From the NCBI GenBank assembly GCA_944377425.1, contig CALWEX010000080.1:1-43682 (forward strand): DNA of 43,682 nucleotides, read 5' to 3'. The stretch comes from an uncultured Clostridia bacterium. Lineage in GTDB: Bacteria; Bacillota; Clostridia; Lachnospirales; Anaerotignaceae. The translations under genes were made by a program, and so were the position numbers. A model generated the notes under the pieces. That model did not search any database. It had not been told where the DNA came from and worked only from the letters and a program-made list of their open reading frames with translations. Positions 23,775 to 32,657 of the stretch are shown piece by piece (position 1 is the first letter of the stretch; each line of letters begins with the position of its first letter).

Positions 23775-25439
23775 TTACTCAACTGTAATTCCTGTATAGT
23801 AATGCTTAAGTATATCTATATAATTATACCCGGCTTCTGCCATGCCTTTGGCGCCATATTGGCTCATTCCAACACCATGACCGTTTCCTTTGCCATAAAA
23901 AACAAACTTGCCGTCTACTGGATAAACCGTACCACCTTCATATATTTTATTACTGCTTGCAGAAACAGCTGTATTTGTTTTAACTGTATTTTCTGCGCTA
24001 ATTGTTTCTTTTCCATTTGCCGTAACAGCATACATCGTTCCTGAAACAGCTGTGCTTTCTCCTGAATAATTAACGGCATATAAATTATCTGTATCCGTTT
24101 GACTTGTACCATTTGCACTTGATACAAATATAGAACCTACATCATTTGAATTATTATTTGAAGGTTTTTCCTGCTGCACAGCATCATTTTCACTTGGAGT
24201 ATATATTTCATCTGAATTAATGGCGTACATTCTGCTTATAAGTGAACCCTGAGAAGAAGCTGAACAAAATGTCCTTGTTTCTTCTTTTTCAAGCACAGCA
24301 CTTCCTAATGTTCCATTTACCTTCAATTCCTGAACCCTTCCATATTGTCCTGTAGAAATGGTTATGCTCTCAACAGTGCCTACATTTTTGCCTTTAGCCG
24401 ATAAAAGAGAGCCTAATTCTTCCTGAGTAAATGTTCTTGTCCATGAAGGAGCTGACTCATTAATTTCAGGTACAGCTCTTAAGTAAGCCACTTCATTTGC
24501 CCAAACATTTTCTGAGTTATCAGTTGAACCACCGCTTGACGAGAAAAACACTGCATTAATAGGCTGACCATTATAATAAGCCAAAACACCTGCTGTTGAA
24601 TCAACAGCATTTCTGGCAGACTCACTTTCATTTGTATATCCAATATAAACCTGACAATTTGTGCCGTCACAAAGCTCATATCCATCTGCTTCATGCACCT
24701 TCATATCACGCCTTGTAAGTGCATAGCTTCTGGCCGCTACAGCCTGAGCTTTTATAGCTTCACTTTCCCAAGATGATGGCATTTCGCTTGGAACAACACC
24801 ATAAAGATATTCTTCTAATCCCACAACATTAACAGCAGTAATATTTCCACCTGTATATCTGCCAAATTCAATTCTTCCTCTATAGCTTCTGTCTGAGAGA
24901 GTTACTACATTACTATCGCAAGATTTTATCTGTGGATTAACTCCATTAAAAAACATTACAGGCACAGAAGAATCTTTAAGAACAATAATGTTTGTTCCAC
25001 CTGCAACTTTGCCGGATACAGTATCTGCGGCATATGATGAGCTGTCATTTCCTGTATCATATATATATACGCCCCATAATCCTTCATCTACAAGTGCCGG
25101 AGCTGACAAATACCCCCACATATCCTCTAAGTCATTGCAAGCGTTTAATGCCTTATTATAGCTTGGATAAAATTCATTTGCATCTATAATTGTGCTTTGT
25201 GGCACATTAAAAGTAAAAGATGCTCCGGATAATTCTGTTTCTTCCTCAAATCTGCCGTTTTGCTCTGAGCCGATTATAATATTTTTGTTTGAAACCGGCA
25301 CAGAAGAAACATTTTTATACCTGTATTCAAGACCAACTCTAACTGTATCAGGCACAGTATAGCCCATAACAGGCAATGAAAATACCAAACCAACAGACAA
25401 AAACACAGCTGTTAAAAATATATTTATAATTTTTTTCAA
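23775..25439 (-). CDS. SpoIID/LytB-domain protein with an inserted repeat region
   Basis: A 554-residue exported protein with an N-terminal signal or anchor (residues 5-27). Residues about 195-400 match SpoIID/LytB: VVPSEMPSSWESEAIKAQAV holds E219, the position of the catalytic Glu of the SpoIID lytic transglycosylase, which degrades septal peptidoglycan during engulfment; FFSSSGGSTDN follows. The conserved end GNGHGVGMSQYGA is at 518-530. Between them lie about 105 extra residues (405-510), rich in Ser/Asn/Thr, with repeats of a YAVNxxGE type. True SpoIID is about 340 residues, so this may be a LytB-like paralogue. It starts with TTG at 25439 behind AAGAGAG. Confidence 0.87.
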   Translation of the reverse strand: MKKIINIFLTAVFLSVGLVFSLPVMGYTVPDTVRVGLEYRYKNVSSVPVSNKNIIIGSEQNGRFEEETELSGASFTFNVPQSTIIDANEFYPSYNKALNACNDLEDMWGYLSAPALVDEGLWGVYIYDTGNDSSSYAADTVSGKVAGGTNIIVLKDSSVPVMFFNGVNPQIKSCDSNVVTLSDRSYRGRIEFGRYTGGNITAVNVVGLEEYLYGVVPSEMPSSWESEAIKAQAVAARSYALTRRDMKVHEADGYELCDGTNCQVYIGYTNESESARNAVDSTAGVLAYYNGQPINAVFFSSSGGSTDNSENVWANEVAYLRAVPEINESAPSWTRTFTQEELGSLLSAKGKNVGTVESITISTGQYGRVQELKVNGTLGSAVLEKEETRTFCSASSQGSLISRMYAINSDEIYTPSENDAVQQEKPSNNNSNDVGSIFVSSANGTSQTDTDNLYAVNYSGESTAVSGTMYAVTANGKETISAENTVKTNTAVSASSNKIYEGGTVYPVDGKFVFYGKGNGHGVGMSQYGAKGMAEAGYNYIDILKHYYTGITVE

Positions 25440-25521
25440 CTTAAATCTCTCTTTTCATTATTAATTCAAATTCTAGTAATATATTTTAGCATTATTTAAT
25501 TTCAGCCGCAACAAAAAAGCA

Positions 25522-25550
25522 CAAAAAAAGACACCTTTTTTAAGGTGTCT
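25522..25550 (-). terminator. Terminator of the PAS gene
   Basis: AGACACCTT (25529-25537), TTTT loop, AAGGTGTCT (25542-25550), and a T run on the minus strand (25522-25528). The stem has the same sequence as the hairpin on the other side of the PAS gene. Confidence 0.9.
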
Positions 25551-25579
25551 AAAACTTATGTATACTCTAAAAAATAGAT

Positions 25580-25924
25580 TTATTTAACAAGATTTAATTC
25601 AAAACGCTCAAAAAATCCAATCCATTCTCCCTTATCATTGCGTACACCCTGCATATATATCCTCTGGTTGCGGATGCTTACACCTATAAATATTTCTTTA
25701 CCGTTACGTTTTATTTCTTCATAACAGGATTTGATACGTTCAACGGACTCAGGTTTATGACAATCAAATAAACTTTTACCAATTAAATTATCATAACCTC
25801 TTTCTTCGCAATAGTGATATATTGCATTTTTATTCATATATCTTATTATGTATTCGTTATCCACAAATACAATAGGATAAGGATATGAATTTAAAATTCC
25901 AGACATCATTTCCAATTTATCCAT
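25580..25924 (-). CDS. Single PAS-domain protein
   Basis: 114 residues that are nearly all one PAS domain. PYPIVFVDNEYIIRYMNKNA is the first strand block, NLIGKSLFDCHKPES the helix block, and VRNDKGEWIGFFERF the closing strand. No kinase, GGDEF or DNA-binding part is attached, and no membrane segment is seen. The ligand could be heme, flavin or a small molecule, and cannot be told. GGGAGGT precedes the ATG. It sits between yajC and the SpoIID-domain gene, flanked by two hairpins with one stem sequence. Confidence 0.85.
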   Translation of the reverse strand: MDKLEMMSGILNSYPYPIVFVDNEYIIRYMNKNAIYHYCEERGYDNLIGKSLFDCHKPESVERIKSCYEEIKRNGKEIFIGVSIRNQRIYMQGVRNDKGEWIGFFERFELNLVK

Positions 25925-25973
25925 TAAAATACCTCCCTATCATTTGTTTAATAAAATAAATCCTTATTGTAAT

Positions 25974-25998
25974 TAAGACACCTAAAAAAGGTGTCTTA
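25974..25998 (-). terminator. Hairpin after yajC
   Basis: TAAGACACCT (25974-25983) pairs with AGGTGTCTTA (25989-25998) around AAAAA. The T tract after it on the minus strand is poor, so termination may be partial and the PAS gene may be read through from yajC. Confidence 0.65.
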
Positions 25999-26010
25999 AT
26001 CAATAGTCAA

Positions 26011-26478
26011 TTATTCTTTTGTTTCTGCTTCGTTAGAAGCCTTATCCTTTTTAAATAAACCACCTAAAAGTGATTTTTTCTCTGGAACAGGCTCTTCTTC
26101 TACTTTATTTGTAAGGTTTGGCTCTTTAACAGCATATACTGACTGTTTAACAACAGGTATTCTTATTCCTTTGTTTGTACCAAACTCAATTATATAGCAC
26201 TCAGCTGTTACATCTACAACTTTTCCGTAAAAACCTGTACTTAAAAGAACAGAGTCACCAACTTTAATAGCATTTCTCATATCCTGCTGCTCTTTATCTT
26301 TTTTCCTTTGCGGTTTAACTGAGAAAAGGTAAAATATAGCAAAAATAACTATACAGTACAAAATAATCATCATAATAGGACTCATTCCACCGCCTGATGA
26401 GCCACCGCTGGAACCGCTTGCGCCGTTAACTACTGTGCTGGCGTCTAAAAGTAAACTTGATAAATACATCTTTTGCAT
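26011..26478 (-). CDS. yajC: Sec translocon accessory subunit YajC
   Basis: A 155-residue single-pass membrane protein. A Gly/Ser-rich N-terminus (about residues 18-30) precedes the membrane segment (about 33-52), then FSVKPQRKKDKEQQDMRNAIKVGDSVLLSTGFYGKV, the conserved YajC block. The last 40 residues are a charged Glu/Lys tail not found in short members (about 100 residues). YajC associates with SecDF in protein export. AAAGGAG lies just ahead; the second Met (MYLSSLL) is an alternative start with wider spacing. It follows tgt, the usual tgt-yajC order. secDF is not in the window. Confidence 0.93.
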   Translation of the reverse strand: MQKMYLSSLLLDASTVVNGASGSSGGSSGGGMSPIMMIILYCIVIFAIFYLFSVKPQRKKDKEQQDMRNAIKVGDSVLLSTGFYGKVVDVTAECYIIEFGTNKGIRIPVVKQSVYAVKEPNLTNKVEEEPVPEKKSLLGGLFKKDKASNEAETKE

Positions 26479-26587
26479 ACGCTCCTTTTACACTTATTTA
26501 AATGAAATATAATGCCATTTATTTTTTAGACATAAGCTAATTATATAAAATTTAATAATTGGCGTCAACCAAAAATTAATTTATTTG

Positions 26588-27754
26588 TCATAATGACTTA
26601 TTTCTTTTATATATAACTTTGTCATTTTCGGCAAACTTAAAGCCTTCAAGCCTCATTTTTTTATACTCAACAAAAGTATCATTGTCAATGGAATTCCTTA
26701 TTTCTTCCATTAAATTGTTAAAAAAGTACAAATTGTGAATAACGCAAAGCCTCATGGCCAGCATTTCCTTAGCTTTAAACAAATGCCTTATATAAGCCTT
26801 TGAATATCTTTGGCATGTAGGACACTGGCACTCATCATCAATAGGTGTATCATCAAGCTCATACCTTGCATTTAAAAGATTAAGCTTGCCTTTATTGGTG
26901 TAAACATGCGCATGCCTTCCGTTTCTTGCCGGAAGAACACAGTCAAAAAAGTCAACTCCTCTTTCAACAGCCTCAAGTATATTTTCAGGCGTACCAACAC
27001 CCATTAAATAAGTAGGCTTGTTTTGAGGAAGATACGGCACTGTCTGTTCTATAACATGGTACATTTCCTCATGGCTTTCACCTACTGCAAGGCCGCCTAT
27101 AGCGTAGCCGTCTAAATCCATTTCTGATATAACTTTTGCATGCTCAATTCTTATATCATCAAATATTGCGCCCTGATTAATACCGAAAAGCATTTGTTTT
27201 TTGTTTATTGTATCATCAAGGCTGTTAAGCCTGTCCATTTCAGTTTTGCATCTTCTAAGCCATCTTGTTGTTCTGGCCACAGAATTTTCTACATAGCTTC
27301 TGTCAGCTTTAGCCGGGGCGCACTCATCAAAAGCCATAGCTATTGTGCTTGCTAAATTAGACTGAATACGCATACTTTCTTCTGGCCCCATAAATATTTT
27401 TCTTCCGTCTACATGTGAAGAAAAATAAACACCTTCTTCTTTAATTTTTCTAAGCTGAGCCAGTGAAAAAACCTGAAATCCGCCAGAATCAGTAAGTATA
27501 GGCTTATCCCAAACCATAAATTTATGAAGTCCGCCAAGCTTTTTTACTACTTCATCACCAGGACGCACATGAAGGTGATATGTATTTGAAAGCTCAACCT
27601 GACATTTAATTCTCTCCAAGTCTTCACTTGATAAAGCGCCTTTAATAGCAGCACATGTTCCTACGTTCATAAAAACAGGTGTTTGTATTACTCCGTGAGG
27701 TGTATGGAACTCTCCTCTTTTTGCCCTTCCAATAGTCTTTAATAATTTATACAT
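26588..27754 (-). CDS. tgt: tRNA-guanine transglycosylase
   Basis: 388 residues, a TIM-barrel enzyme that swaps G34 for preQ1 (or queuine) in GUN-anticodon tRNAs. TDSGGFQVFSL holds the catalytic/substrate Asp region, VDFFDCVLPARNGRHA the nucleophile Asp, and CQCPTCQRYSKAYIRHL the zinc site (CxCxxC...H). AGGAGT precedes the ATG. No queuosine synthesis gene is nearby, so the base source is not shown. Confidence 0.97.
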   Translation of the reverse strand: MYKLLKTIGRAKRGEFHTPHGVIQTPVFMNVGTCAAIKGALSSEDLERIKCQVELSNTYHLHVRPGDEVVKKLGGLHKFMVWDKPILTDSGGFQVFSLAQLRKIKEEGVYFSSHVDGRKIFMGPEESMRIQSNLASTIAMAFDECAPAKADRSYVENSVARTTRWLRRCKTEMDRLNSLDDTINKKQMLFGINQGAIFDDIRIEHAKVISEMDLDGYAIGGLAVGESHEEMYHVIEQTVPYLPQNKPTYLMGVGTPENILEAVERGVDFFDCVLPARNGRHAHVYTNKGKLNLLNARYELDDTPIDDECQCPTCQRYSKAYIRHLFKAKEMLAMRLCVIHNLYFFNNLMEEIRNSIDNDTFVEYKKMRLEGFKFAENDKVIYKRNKSL

Positions 27755-27902
27755 CTAAATACTCCTAACTGCTTATTAAAATTTAGTAATAATAAAAATA
27801 TACCTTCTTTTTGTTATTTTTTCAATATAAATTCACAAAGCCTTTGGTTTATGGTAAAATCTAAATATTACAGTCCGCAAAATAAAGAGAAACGGTGATT
27901 AA

Positions 27903-29048
27903 ATGAAAAATATAAGATTAATAGCAACATCTACATTCGGCCTTGAATCCTGCATTAAACGTGAGGCTCAGCGCCTTGGCTTTGAAAACATAAAGGCCTT
28001 TGACGGCCGTGTTGAGTTTGACGGCGACGAAAGCGATATAGTAAAAGCCAATATATGGATGAGGTTTCCAAGCAAAATACTTATTAAAATGGGCGAGTTT
28101 AAAGCTCTTACATTTGATAGTCTTTTTGAATCAGTTAAAGCTCTTGACTGGGGAAGCTGGATACCAGTTGACGGCAAATTTACTGTTATAGGCAAATCAG
28201 TTAAATCAACACTTCATTCAGTTCCTGACTGTCAGGCTATAGTTAAAAAAGCAATTGTTGAAAAACTTAAGCTTAAATACCATGTAGACTGGTTCGACGA
28301 AACAGGTGCTGACTATAAAATACAAGTAGCACTTCTTAACGATATTGCAACTCTTACAATAGATACTTCCGGCGATAGCCTTCATAAGCGAGGCTATAGA
28401 CAAAATGCTATGGACGCACCTTTAAAAGAAAACCTTGCGGCGGCTATGATAGATTTAAGCTACTGGCGCAAAAACAGAATACTTTTTGACCCTATGTGTG
28501 GTTCAGGCACAATACCTATTGAGGCAGCCATGATTGCCAGAAACATTGCCCCAGGTCTTAACCGTTCTTTTGCCTGCGACAGCTGGAAAAGAATAGACAA
28601 ATCCCTTTGGAAACAGGCAAAAATCGAAGCTTACAAAGCTATAGACTACGACTTTCCTCTTAAAATATACGGAAGCGATATAGACCCTGATGCCATTGAG
28701 CTGGCAAAAGAAAATGCCGAGAAAGCCGGTGTTGATGACTGTATTGAATTTAGTGTTAAGCCTCTTAAAGACGCAACTTTAATGGGAGATTACGGCTGTA
28801 TGATAACAAATCCGCCTTATGGTGAACGTTTAGGTGAGCTTAAAACAGTTGAGGAGCTTTACCGCACACTTGGCAGACTTATGGCTACTAACCCAACATG
28901 GTCGTCTTATGTAATTACTTCTATGGAATATTTTGAAAAGCTTTTTGGCAAAAGAGCCGACGCCAAAAGAAAGCTCTTTAACGGCAGAATTAAAACCGAT
29001 TATTATCAGTTTTATGGCCCTCGTCCGCCTAAAGATTGGAGCAACTGA
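27903..29048 (+). CDS. THUMP-domain 23S rRNA guanine-N2-methyltransferase (RlmL/YpsC type)
   Basis: 381 residues. The N-terminal 60 residues (ATSTFGLESCIKREAQRLG) are the ferredoxin-like part, about 60-155 the THUMP RNA-binding domain, and the remainder a Rossmann SAM methyltransferase. FDPMCGSGTIPIEAA binds SAM and TNPPYGERL is the NPPY catalytic motif of N-methyltransferases acting on exocyclic amines. It matches the single-domain Firmicute YpsC form. The ribosome site is weak. It is divergent from tgt. Confidence 0.92.
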   Translation: MKNIRLIATSTFGLESCIKREAQRLGFENIKAFDGRVEFDGDESDIVKANIWMRFPSKILIKMGEFKALTFDSLFESVKALDWGSWIPVDGKFTVIGKSVKSTLHSVPDCQAIVKKAIVEKLKLKYHVDWFDETGADYKIQVALLNDIATLTIDTSGDSLHKRGYRQNAMDAPLKENLAAAMIDLSYWRKNRILFDPMCGSGTIPIEAAMIARNIAPGLNRSFACDSWKRIDKSLWKQAKIEAYKAIDYDFPLKIYGSDIDPDAIELAKENAEKAGVDDCIEFSVKPLKDATLMGDYGCMITNPPYGERLGELKTVEELYRTLGRLMATNPTWSSYVITSMEYFEKLFGKRADAKRKLFNGRIKTDYYQFYGPRPPKDWSN

Positions 29049-29102
29049 TTACCATAAACAGTATTTTGCAAAAATATAAAAACAGATAGTTTGAAATATT
29101 AC

Positions 29103-29138
29103 AAAAAAGACGTTTTCTCATAAAAGAAAACGTCTTTT
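29103..29138. terminator. Bidirectional terminator between the two RNA methyltransferase genes
   Basis: AAAAGACGTTTTCT (29105-29118) and AGAAAACGTCTTTT (29125-29138) form a perfect 14-bp stem with a 6-nt loop, giving T runs in both directions between convergent genes. Confidence 0.93.
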
Positions 29139-29148
29139 AAATATTATT

Positions 29149-29925
29149 TTATATTCTTTGCCTTACAGCTTCATACATTAAAACAGATGCCGCAACAGAA
29201 GCATTAAGGCTTTCTGCCCTTCCTGGCATTGGTATTTTAATCAGCATATCACATATTTGGGCTGTTTTTTCACTTAATCCCCTTGCCTCATTGCCTATTA
29301 CAAAAGCTGTTGGCTCCTTTAAATTACATTCATAAGGTGTTTTTGTACCTTTTAAATGAGCTGCATAAAGTGTAATGTTGTTTTGCTTGAATAATACCAT
29401 ACACTCCTCAATATCAATATCTGTAATAACCGGCACATGAAAAACAGAGCCCATTGTAGAGCGCAGAACCTTACTATTATATAAATCCACACTGCCCTTT
29501 GATAAAAACACCCCATTACATGCGCAGGCATCGGCTGTTCTTATAATAGTGCCAAGATTTCCAGGGTCGTTAAGCTCCTCTGCAATAATATAAAGTCCGT
29601 TATTTTTTTCTTTAAGCAATTTATTAATATCAAACTGCATTTTTTTACAAACAGCAATAATTCCCTGTGGACTATTGGTATCAGAAAAATCCTTAAATGT
29701 TTTATCATCAAAAACATAGCTTACAGCCCTTTTTTCGTATGTTTCAATATTGTTGTCGCTGCAAAAGCTTTCCGAAAAAGCATAGTACTCCACATTATAA
29801 TCTTTTGGTATTTCGTTTACAAATCTCAAGCCTTCAGATACAAAAAGGCCTGCTTCATCTCTATGCTTTCTTTCTTTTAAAGCTTTTATTTGTTTTGAAA
29901 TTTTATTTGTTCCTATCTGTGCCAT
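29149..29925 (-). CDS. SpoU/TrmH-family RNA 2'-O-methyltransferase
   Basis: A 258-residue SPOUT (trefoil-knot) methyltransferase. The three family motifs are present: NDPGNLGTIIRTADA, FVIGNEARGLS, and IPMPGRAESLNASVAASVL. The N-terminal 100 residues form the substrate-binding L30e-like domain. By layout it resembles RlmB/YsgA, which methylate rRNA; the exact site is unknown. The start at 29925 (MAQIGT) is chosen over the GTG at 29934. Confidence 0.92.
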   Translation of the reverse strand: MAQIGTNKISKQIKALKERKHRDEAGLFVSEGLRFVNEIPKDYNVEYYAFSESFCSDNNIETYEKRAVSYVFDDKTFKDFSDTNSPQGIIAVCKKMQFDINKLLKEKNNGLYIIAEELNDPGNLGTIIRTADACACNGVFLSKGSVDLYNSKVLRSTMGSVFHVPVITDIDIEECMVLFKQNNITLYAAHLKGTKTPYECNLKEPTAFVIGNEARGLSEKTAQICDMLIKIPMPGRAESLNASVAASVLMYEAVRQRI

Positions 29926-29999
29926 TTTAACCACCCAAAAAATTTTAACACAGCATAAAAATGTTTACAATAGAAAACAAAATATATTTTATGGTTTTA

Positions 30000-30028
30000 T
30001 TGCTAATCATAACTTTATTTATTATAAT
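30000..30028 (+). promoter_or_regulatory. Promoter of the second MATE gene
   Basis: TTGCTA (30000-30005), 17 nt, TATAAT (30023-30028), about 60 nt before the chosen start at 30088. Confidence 0.65.
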
Positions 30029-30087
30029 GATTGTTGAAACATTAAAATTTTTTATAATAAATGAGCTATTTAATCGGGGTAATAATT

Positions 30088-31485
30088 ATGGCAGATGTAA
30101 CAGTTTTAAACTTGGGGAAAACACCGACCAGAACAGTTTTAAAGCTTTCATGGCCGGCTATAGTGGAACAGTTTTTAATTTCAATGGCAAGCCTTATTGA
30201 TACAGCCATGGTAGGCTCTTTAGGCCCAAATGCTACAGCGGCTGTAGCCATAAATATTTCTACAATTTGGCTTTTAGAAGGCCTTTCAACAGCTTTAAGC
30301 GCCGGGTTTATGTATGTGGTTGCCCATTCTTTAGGCGAAAGAAATACACACTACGCAAAAAGAGCCGTAAGGCAGTCTATAACTTCCGCTTTAATACTTG
30401 GAACAGCAATAATGCTGCTTGTAGAGCTTATAGCGCCTTTTTTATGTATATGGCTTGGCGGCGAAAAGGCCATTTATTCCAGCGCCAGAAGTTATTTAAC
30501 AATAATAGGTTTCGGTGCTATTTTTAAATCCTTAACAATAGTTCTGTCATCTGTTTTAAGAGCTGCTGGTAACACAAAAACACCACTTAGAATAAATATT
30601 GCAGCAAATTTAATTAATATTATAGGCAATTTTATGCTTATATACAGTACCCGTCAAATTGTTATAGGTCAGCACTCATTTAATGTTTGGGGTGCTGGTT
30701 TGGGTGTATCGGGAGCTGCGACATCTACAGCATTTTCACAGTTTGTATCCGGCATGCTGCTTCTTACTGCACTTTACAGAGTCAATACTCCCATTAAGCT
30801 TAAAATAAAAGGCGATTATCGCCTGTCAAAAAAGCTTATTTCAAAAGTAATTTCAATTAGCATACCTGTTGCTATGGAAAGAGTAACTATTTGTCTAGGC
30901 CAAATAGTACTTACCCGAATTATTTCAAGTGTAGGAACAATAGCCCTTGCGGTTCACCAGCTTGTTAATCAATGTGAAAGTATGATGTACTTACCGGCAT
31001 ACGGTTTTGCCGCTTCTGGTACAACACTTATTGGCCAGTCAATAGGCGCCAGCGACATGAAAAAAGCAGACGAGTTTGCAAAAATACTGTTTATTGTAAA
31101 TACAATATTTATTGCCTGTCTGTGCATACCTATATTTATATTTGCCCGTCAGATAATGACACTTTTTACACCAAGTGCTGAAACAATAGCTCTTGGCGAC
31201 ATAGCACTTAAAATAACAGCGGCTACAGAAGTTTTATTCTCTCTTACAGTTGTTATGGGCGGTATATGCCGAGGCTCAGGAGATGTTAAATTTCCGCTTT
31301 TTCTTTCGTTGGGCGGCATGTGGATAATAAGACTTATTCCAGCATACATATTTGCTAATGTTCTTGGCTTTGGCGTTATAGGTGTTGAAACAGCAATAGG
31401 CATTGATGTTTCAATCAGGGGACTTATATGCATTATTCGGCTTAAAAGCGGAAAATGGAAGCCTAAATTCCAGCAAACAGCATAA
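30088..31485 (+). CDS. MATE-family efflux transporter
   Basis: A 465-residue membrane protein with about 12 hydrophobic segments. LSWPAIVEQFLISMASLIDTAMVG is the MATE opening, and the symmetric second half begins near ISISIPVAMERVTICLGQIV. It expels cationic or drug-like compounds using Na+ or H+; the substrate is unknown. Unlike the MATE at the left end it has no kinase-like extension and no MarR neighbour. The ATG at 30088 is preferred because GGGGT is 9 nt upstream; the ATG at 30061 has no site. A weak hairpin follows at 31494-31519. Confidence 0.92.
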   Translation: MADVTVLNLGKTPTRTVLKLSWPAIVEQFLISMASLIDTAMVGSLGPNATAAVAINISTIWLLEGLSTALSAGFMYVVAHSLGERNTHYAKRAVRQSITSALILGTAIMLLVELIAPFLCIWLGGEKAIYSSARSYLTIIGFGAIFKSLTIVLSSVLRAAGNTKTPLRINIAANLINIIGNFMLIYSTRQIVIGQHSFNVWGAGLGVSGAATSTAFSQFVSGMLLLTALYRVNTPIKLKIKGDYRLSKKLISKVISISIPVAMERVTICLGQIVLTRIISSVGTIALAVHQLVNQCESMMYLPAYGFAASGTTLIGQSIGASDMKKADEFAKILFIVNTIFIACLCIPIFIFARQIMTLFTPSAETIALGDIALKITAATEVLFSLTVVMGGICRGSGDVKFPLFLSLGGMWIIRLIPAYIFANVLGFGVIGVETAIGIDVSIRGLICIIRLKSGKWKPKFQQTA

Positions 31486-31493
31486 GTTATTTT

Positions 31494-31519
31494 TCTGGCG
31501 TCTGGCAACAGGCGTCAGA
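31494..31519 (+). terminator. Weak terminator hairpin between the MATE gene and azlC
   Basis: TCTGGCGTCTG (31494-31504), GCAA loop, CAGGCGTCAGA (31509-31519), with wobble/mismatch pairs and the T-rich TTTATTT after it. Confidence 0.55.
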
Positions 31520-31554
31520 TTTATTTAATACTAAATACGGAGGCACAAAACAAT

Positions 31555-32265
31555 ATGAATACTAAAAAAGCGGCTTTTAAAGCGTCATTTCCTTATACCC
31601 TGCCTATTTGTGCTGGTTTTCTTTTCTTAGGCGCTTCCTATGGTCTTTTAATGACAAGCAAAGGATTTTCACCAGTATACCCAATATTAATGAGCATGTT
31701 TATATTTGCCGGCTCAATGGAATTTGTAACAGTAAATCTGCTATTATCCTCATTTAATCCTGTATATGCTTTTTTTCTTACACTTGTTGTTAATGCAAGA
31801 CATTTGTTTTACGGCATTTCAATGCTGGATAAATTTAAAGGCACAGGCATAAAAAAGTTATACTTAATATTTGGCATGTGTGATGAGTCTTTTTCTATAA
31901 ACAGTACAGTTAAAATTCCAGAAGAAATTGATAAAGGCGATTTTATGTTTTTTGTAACACTTCTAAATCAAATTTACTGGGTAGGCGGCGCATCTTTAGG
32001 AGCGGTTTTCGGCAGTTTTATAACATTTAACACAGAAGGTATAGACTTTGTTTTAACCTGCCTGTTTTATGTAATATTCCTTAACCAATGGCTTGAAAGC
32101 AAAGACCATTCCCCTGCCATAATAGGCGTTGTTTCAACGGCTGTTTGCCTTTTACTTCTTGGAGCAGATTTATTTATAATACCTTCTATGGTTTTAATTG
32201 TTGCGGTATTTTATGTAATAAGAAAAAGAGGTGAAAATGGTATATGCCTGTTCAGGAAAAAATAA
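31555..32265 (+). CDS. azlC: AzlC-family branched-chain amino acid exporter, large subunit
   Basis: A 236-residue polytopic membrane protein. The stretch [19 protein letters not shown] and the [10 protein letters not shown] motif are AzlC hallmarks, as is [13 protein letters not shown]. With the small AzlD partner it exports branched-chain amino acids or their analogues. GGAGG precedes the ATG. Its end overlaps azlD by 22 nt, so the two are translated together. Confidence 0.93.
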   Translation: MNTKKAAFKASFPYTLPICAGFLFLGASYGLLMTSKGFSPVYPILMSMFIFAGSMEFVTVNLLLSSFNPVYAFFLTLVVNARHLFYGISMLDKFKGTGIKKLYLIFGMCDESFSINSTVKIPEEIDKGDFMFFVTLLNQIYWVGGASLGAVFGSFITFNTEGIDFVLTCLFYVIFLNQWLESKDHSPAIIGVVSTAVCLLLLGADLFIIPSMVLIVAVFYVIRKRGENGICLFRKK

Positions 32266-32570
32266 TAACTATACTTTGTGTTGTTTTAGGTACTATGACA
32301 ACACGTTTTCTGCCTTTTATAATATTTCCGCCAAATAAAAAAACGCCTGAATTTTTGCAGTATTTATCCCTTGTACTGCCAAGCGCTATAATAGGTTTTC
32401 TTGTTGTATACTGCTTTAAGAATGTTTCTTTTGTTTCAGGAAGTCATGGCCTGCCGGAAATTATATCTTTACTTTTTATTACTCTTTTGCATTTATGGAA
32501 GAAAAACACTCTTTTAAGCATTGCCGGCGGCACAATATTATATATGGTATTGGTTCAGTCAATATTTTAA
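32244..32570 (+). CDS. azlD: AzlD-family branched-chain amino acid exporter, small subunit
   Basis: A 108-residue protein with three to four membrane segments. [13 protein letters not shown] is the family's first helix and [13 protein letters not shown] the second. It begins inside azlC with its own GAGGTG site (32228-32233). Partner of AzlC in one export complex. Confidence 0.92.
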   Translation: MPVQEKIITILCVVLGTMTTRFLPFIIFPPNKKTPEFLQYLSLVLPSAIIGFLVVYCFKNVSFVSGSHGLPEIISLLFITLLHLWKKNTLLSIAGGTILYMVLVQSIF

Positions 32571-32610
32571 ATTGCGTATTTGAGTTTAGGTATTTTTATT
32601 TAAAACATCA

Positions 32611-32652
32611 AAAAACCGCGGCAGCAGCTGTAAACAGTTAGTTCCGCGGTTT
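32611..32652. terminator. Bidirectional terminator between azlD and sigE
   Basis: AAACCGCGG (32613-32621) pairs with CCGCGGTTT (32644-32652), with an inner CAGCTG region and A/T runs outside, between convergent genes. Confidence 0.88.
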
Positions 32653-32657
32653 AATTA

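Noticed and set aside
25529..25998. The two matching hairpins as terminal repeats of an insertion sequence
   Set aside because: No transposase or target duplication is visible; both also lie in terminator positions, so it is kept only as a question.
29961..30200. Hydrophobic 79-codon frame ahead of the second MATE gene
   Set aside because: The MATE promoter (30000-30028) lies inside it, it overlaps the MATE start in another frame, and it lacks a ribosome site.
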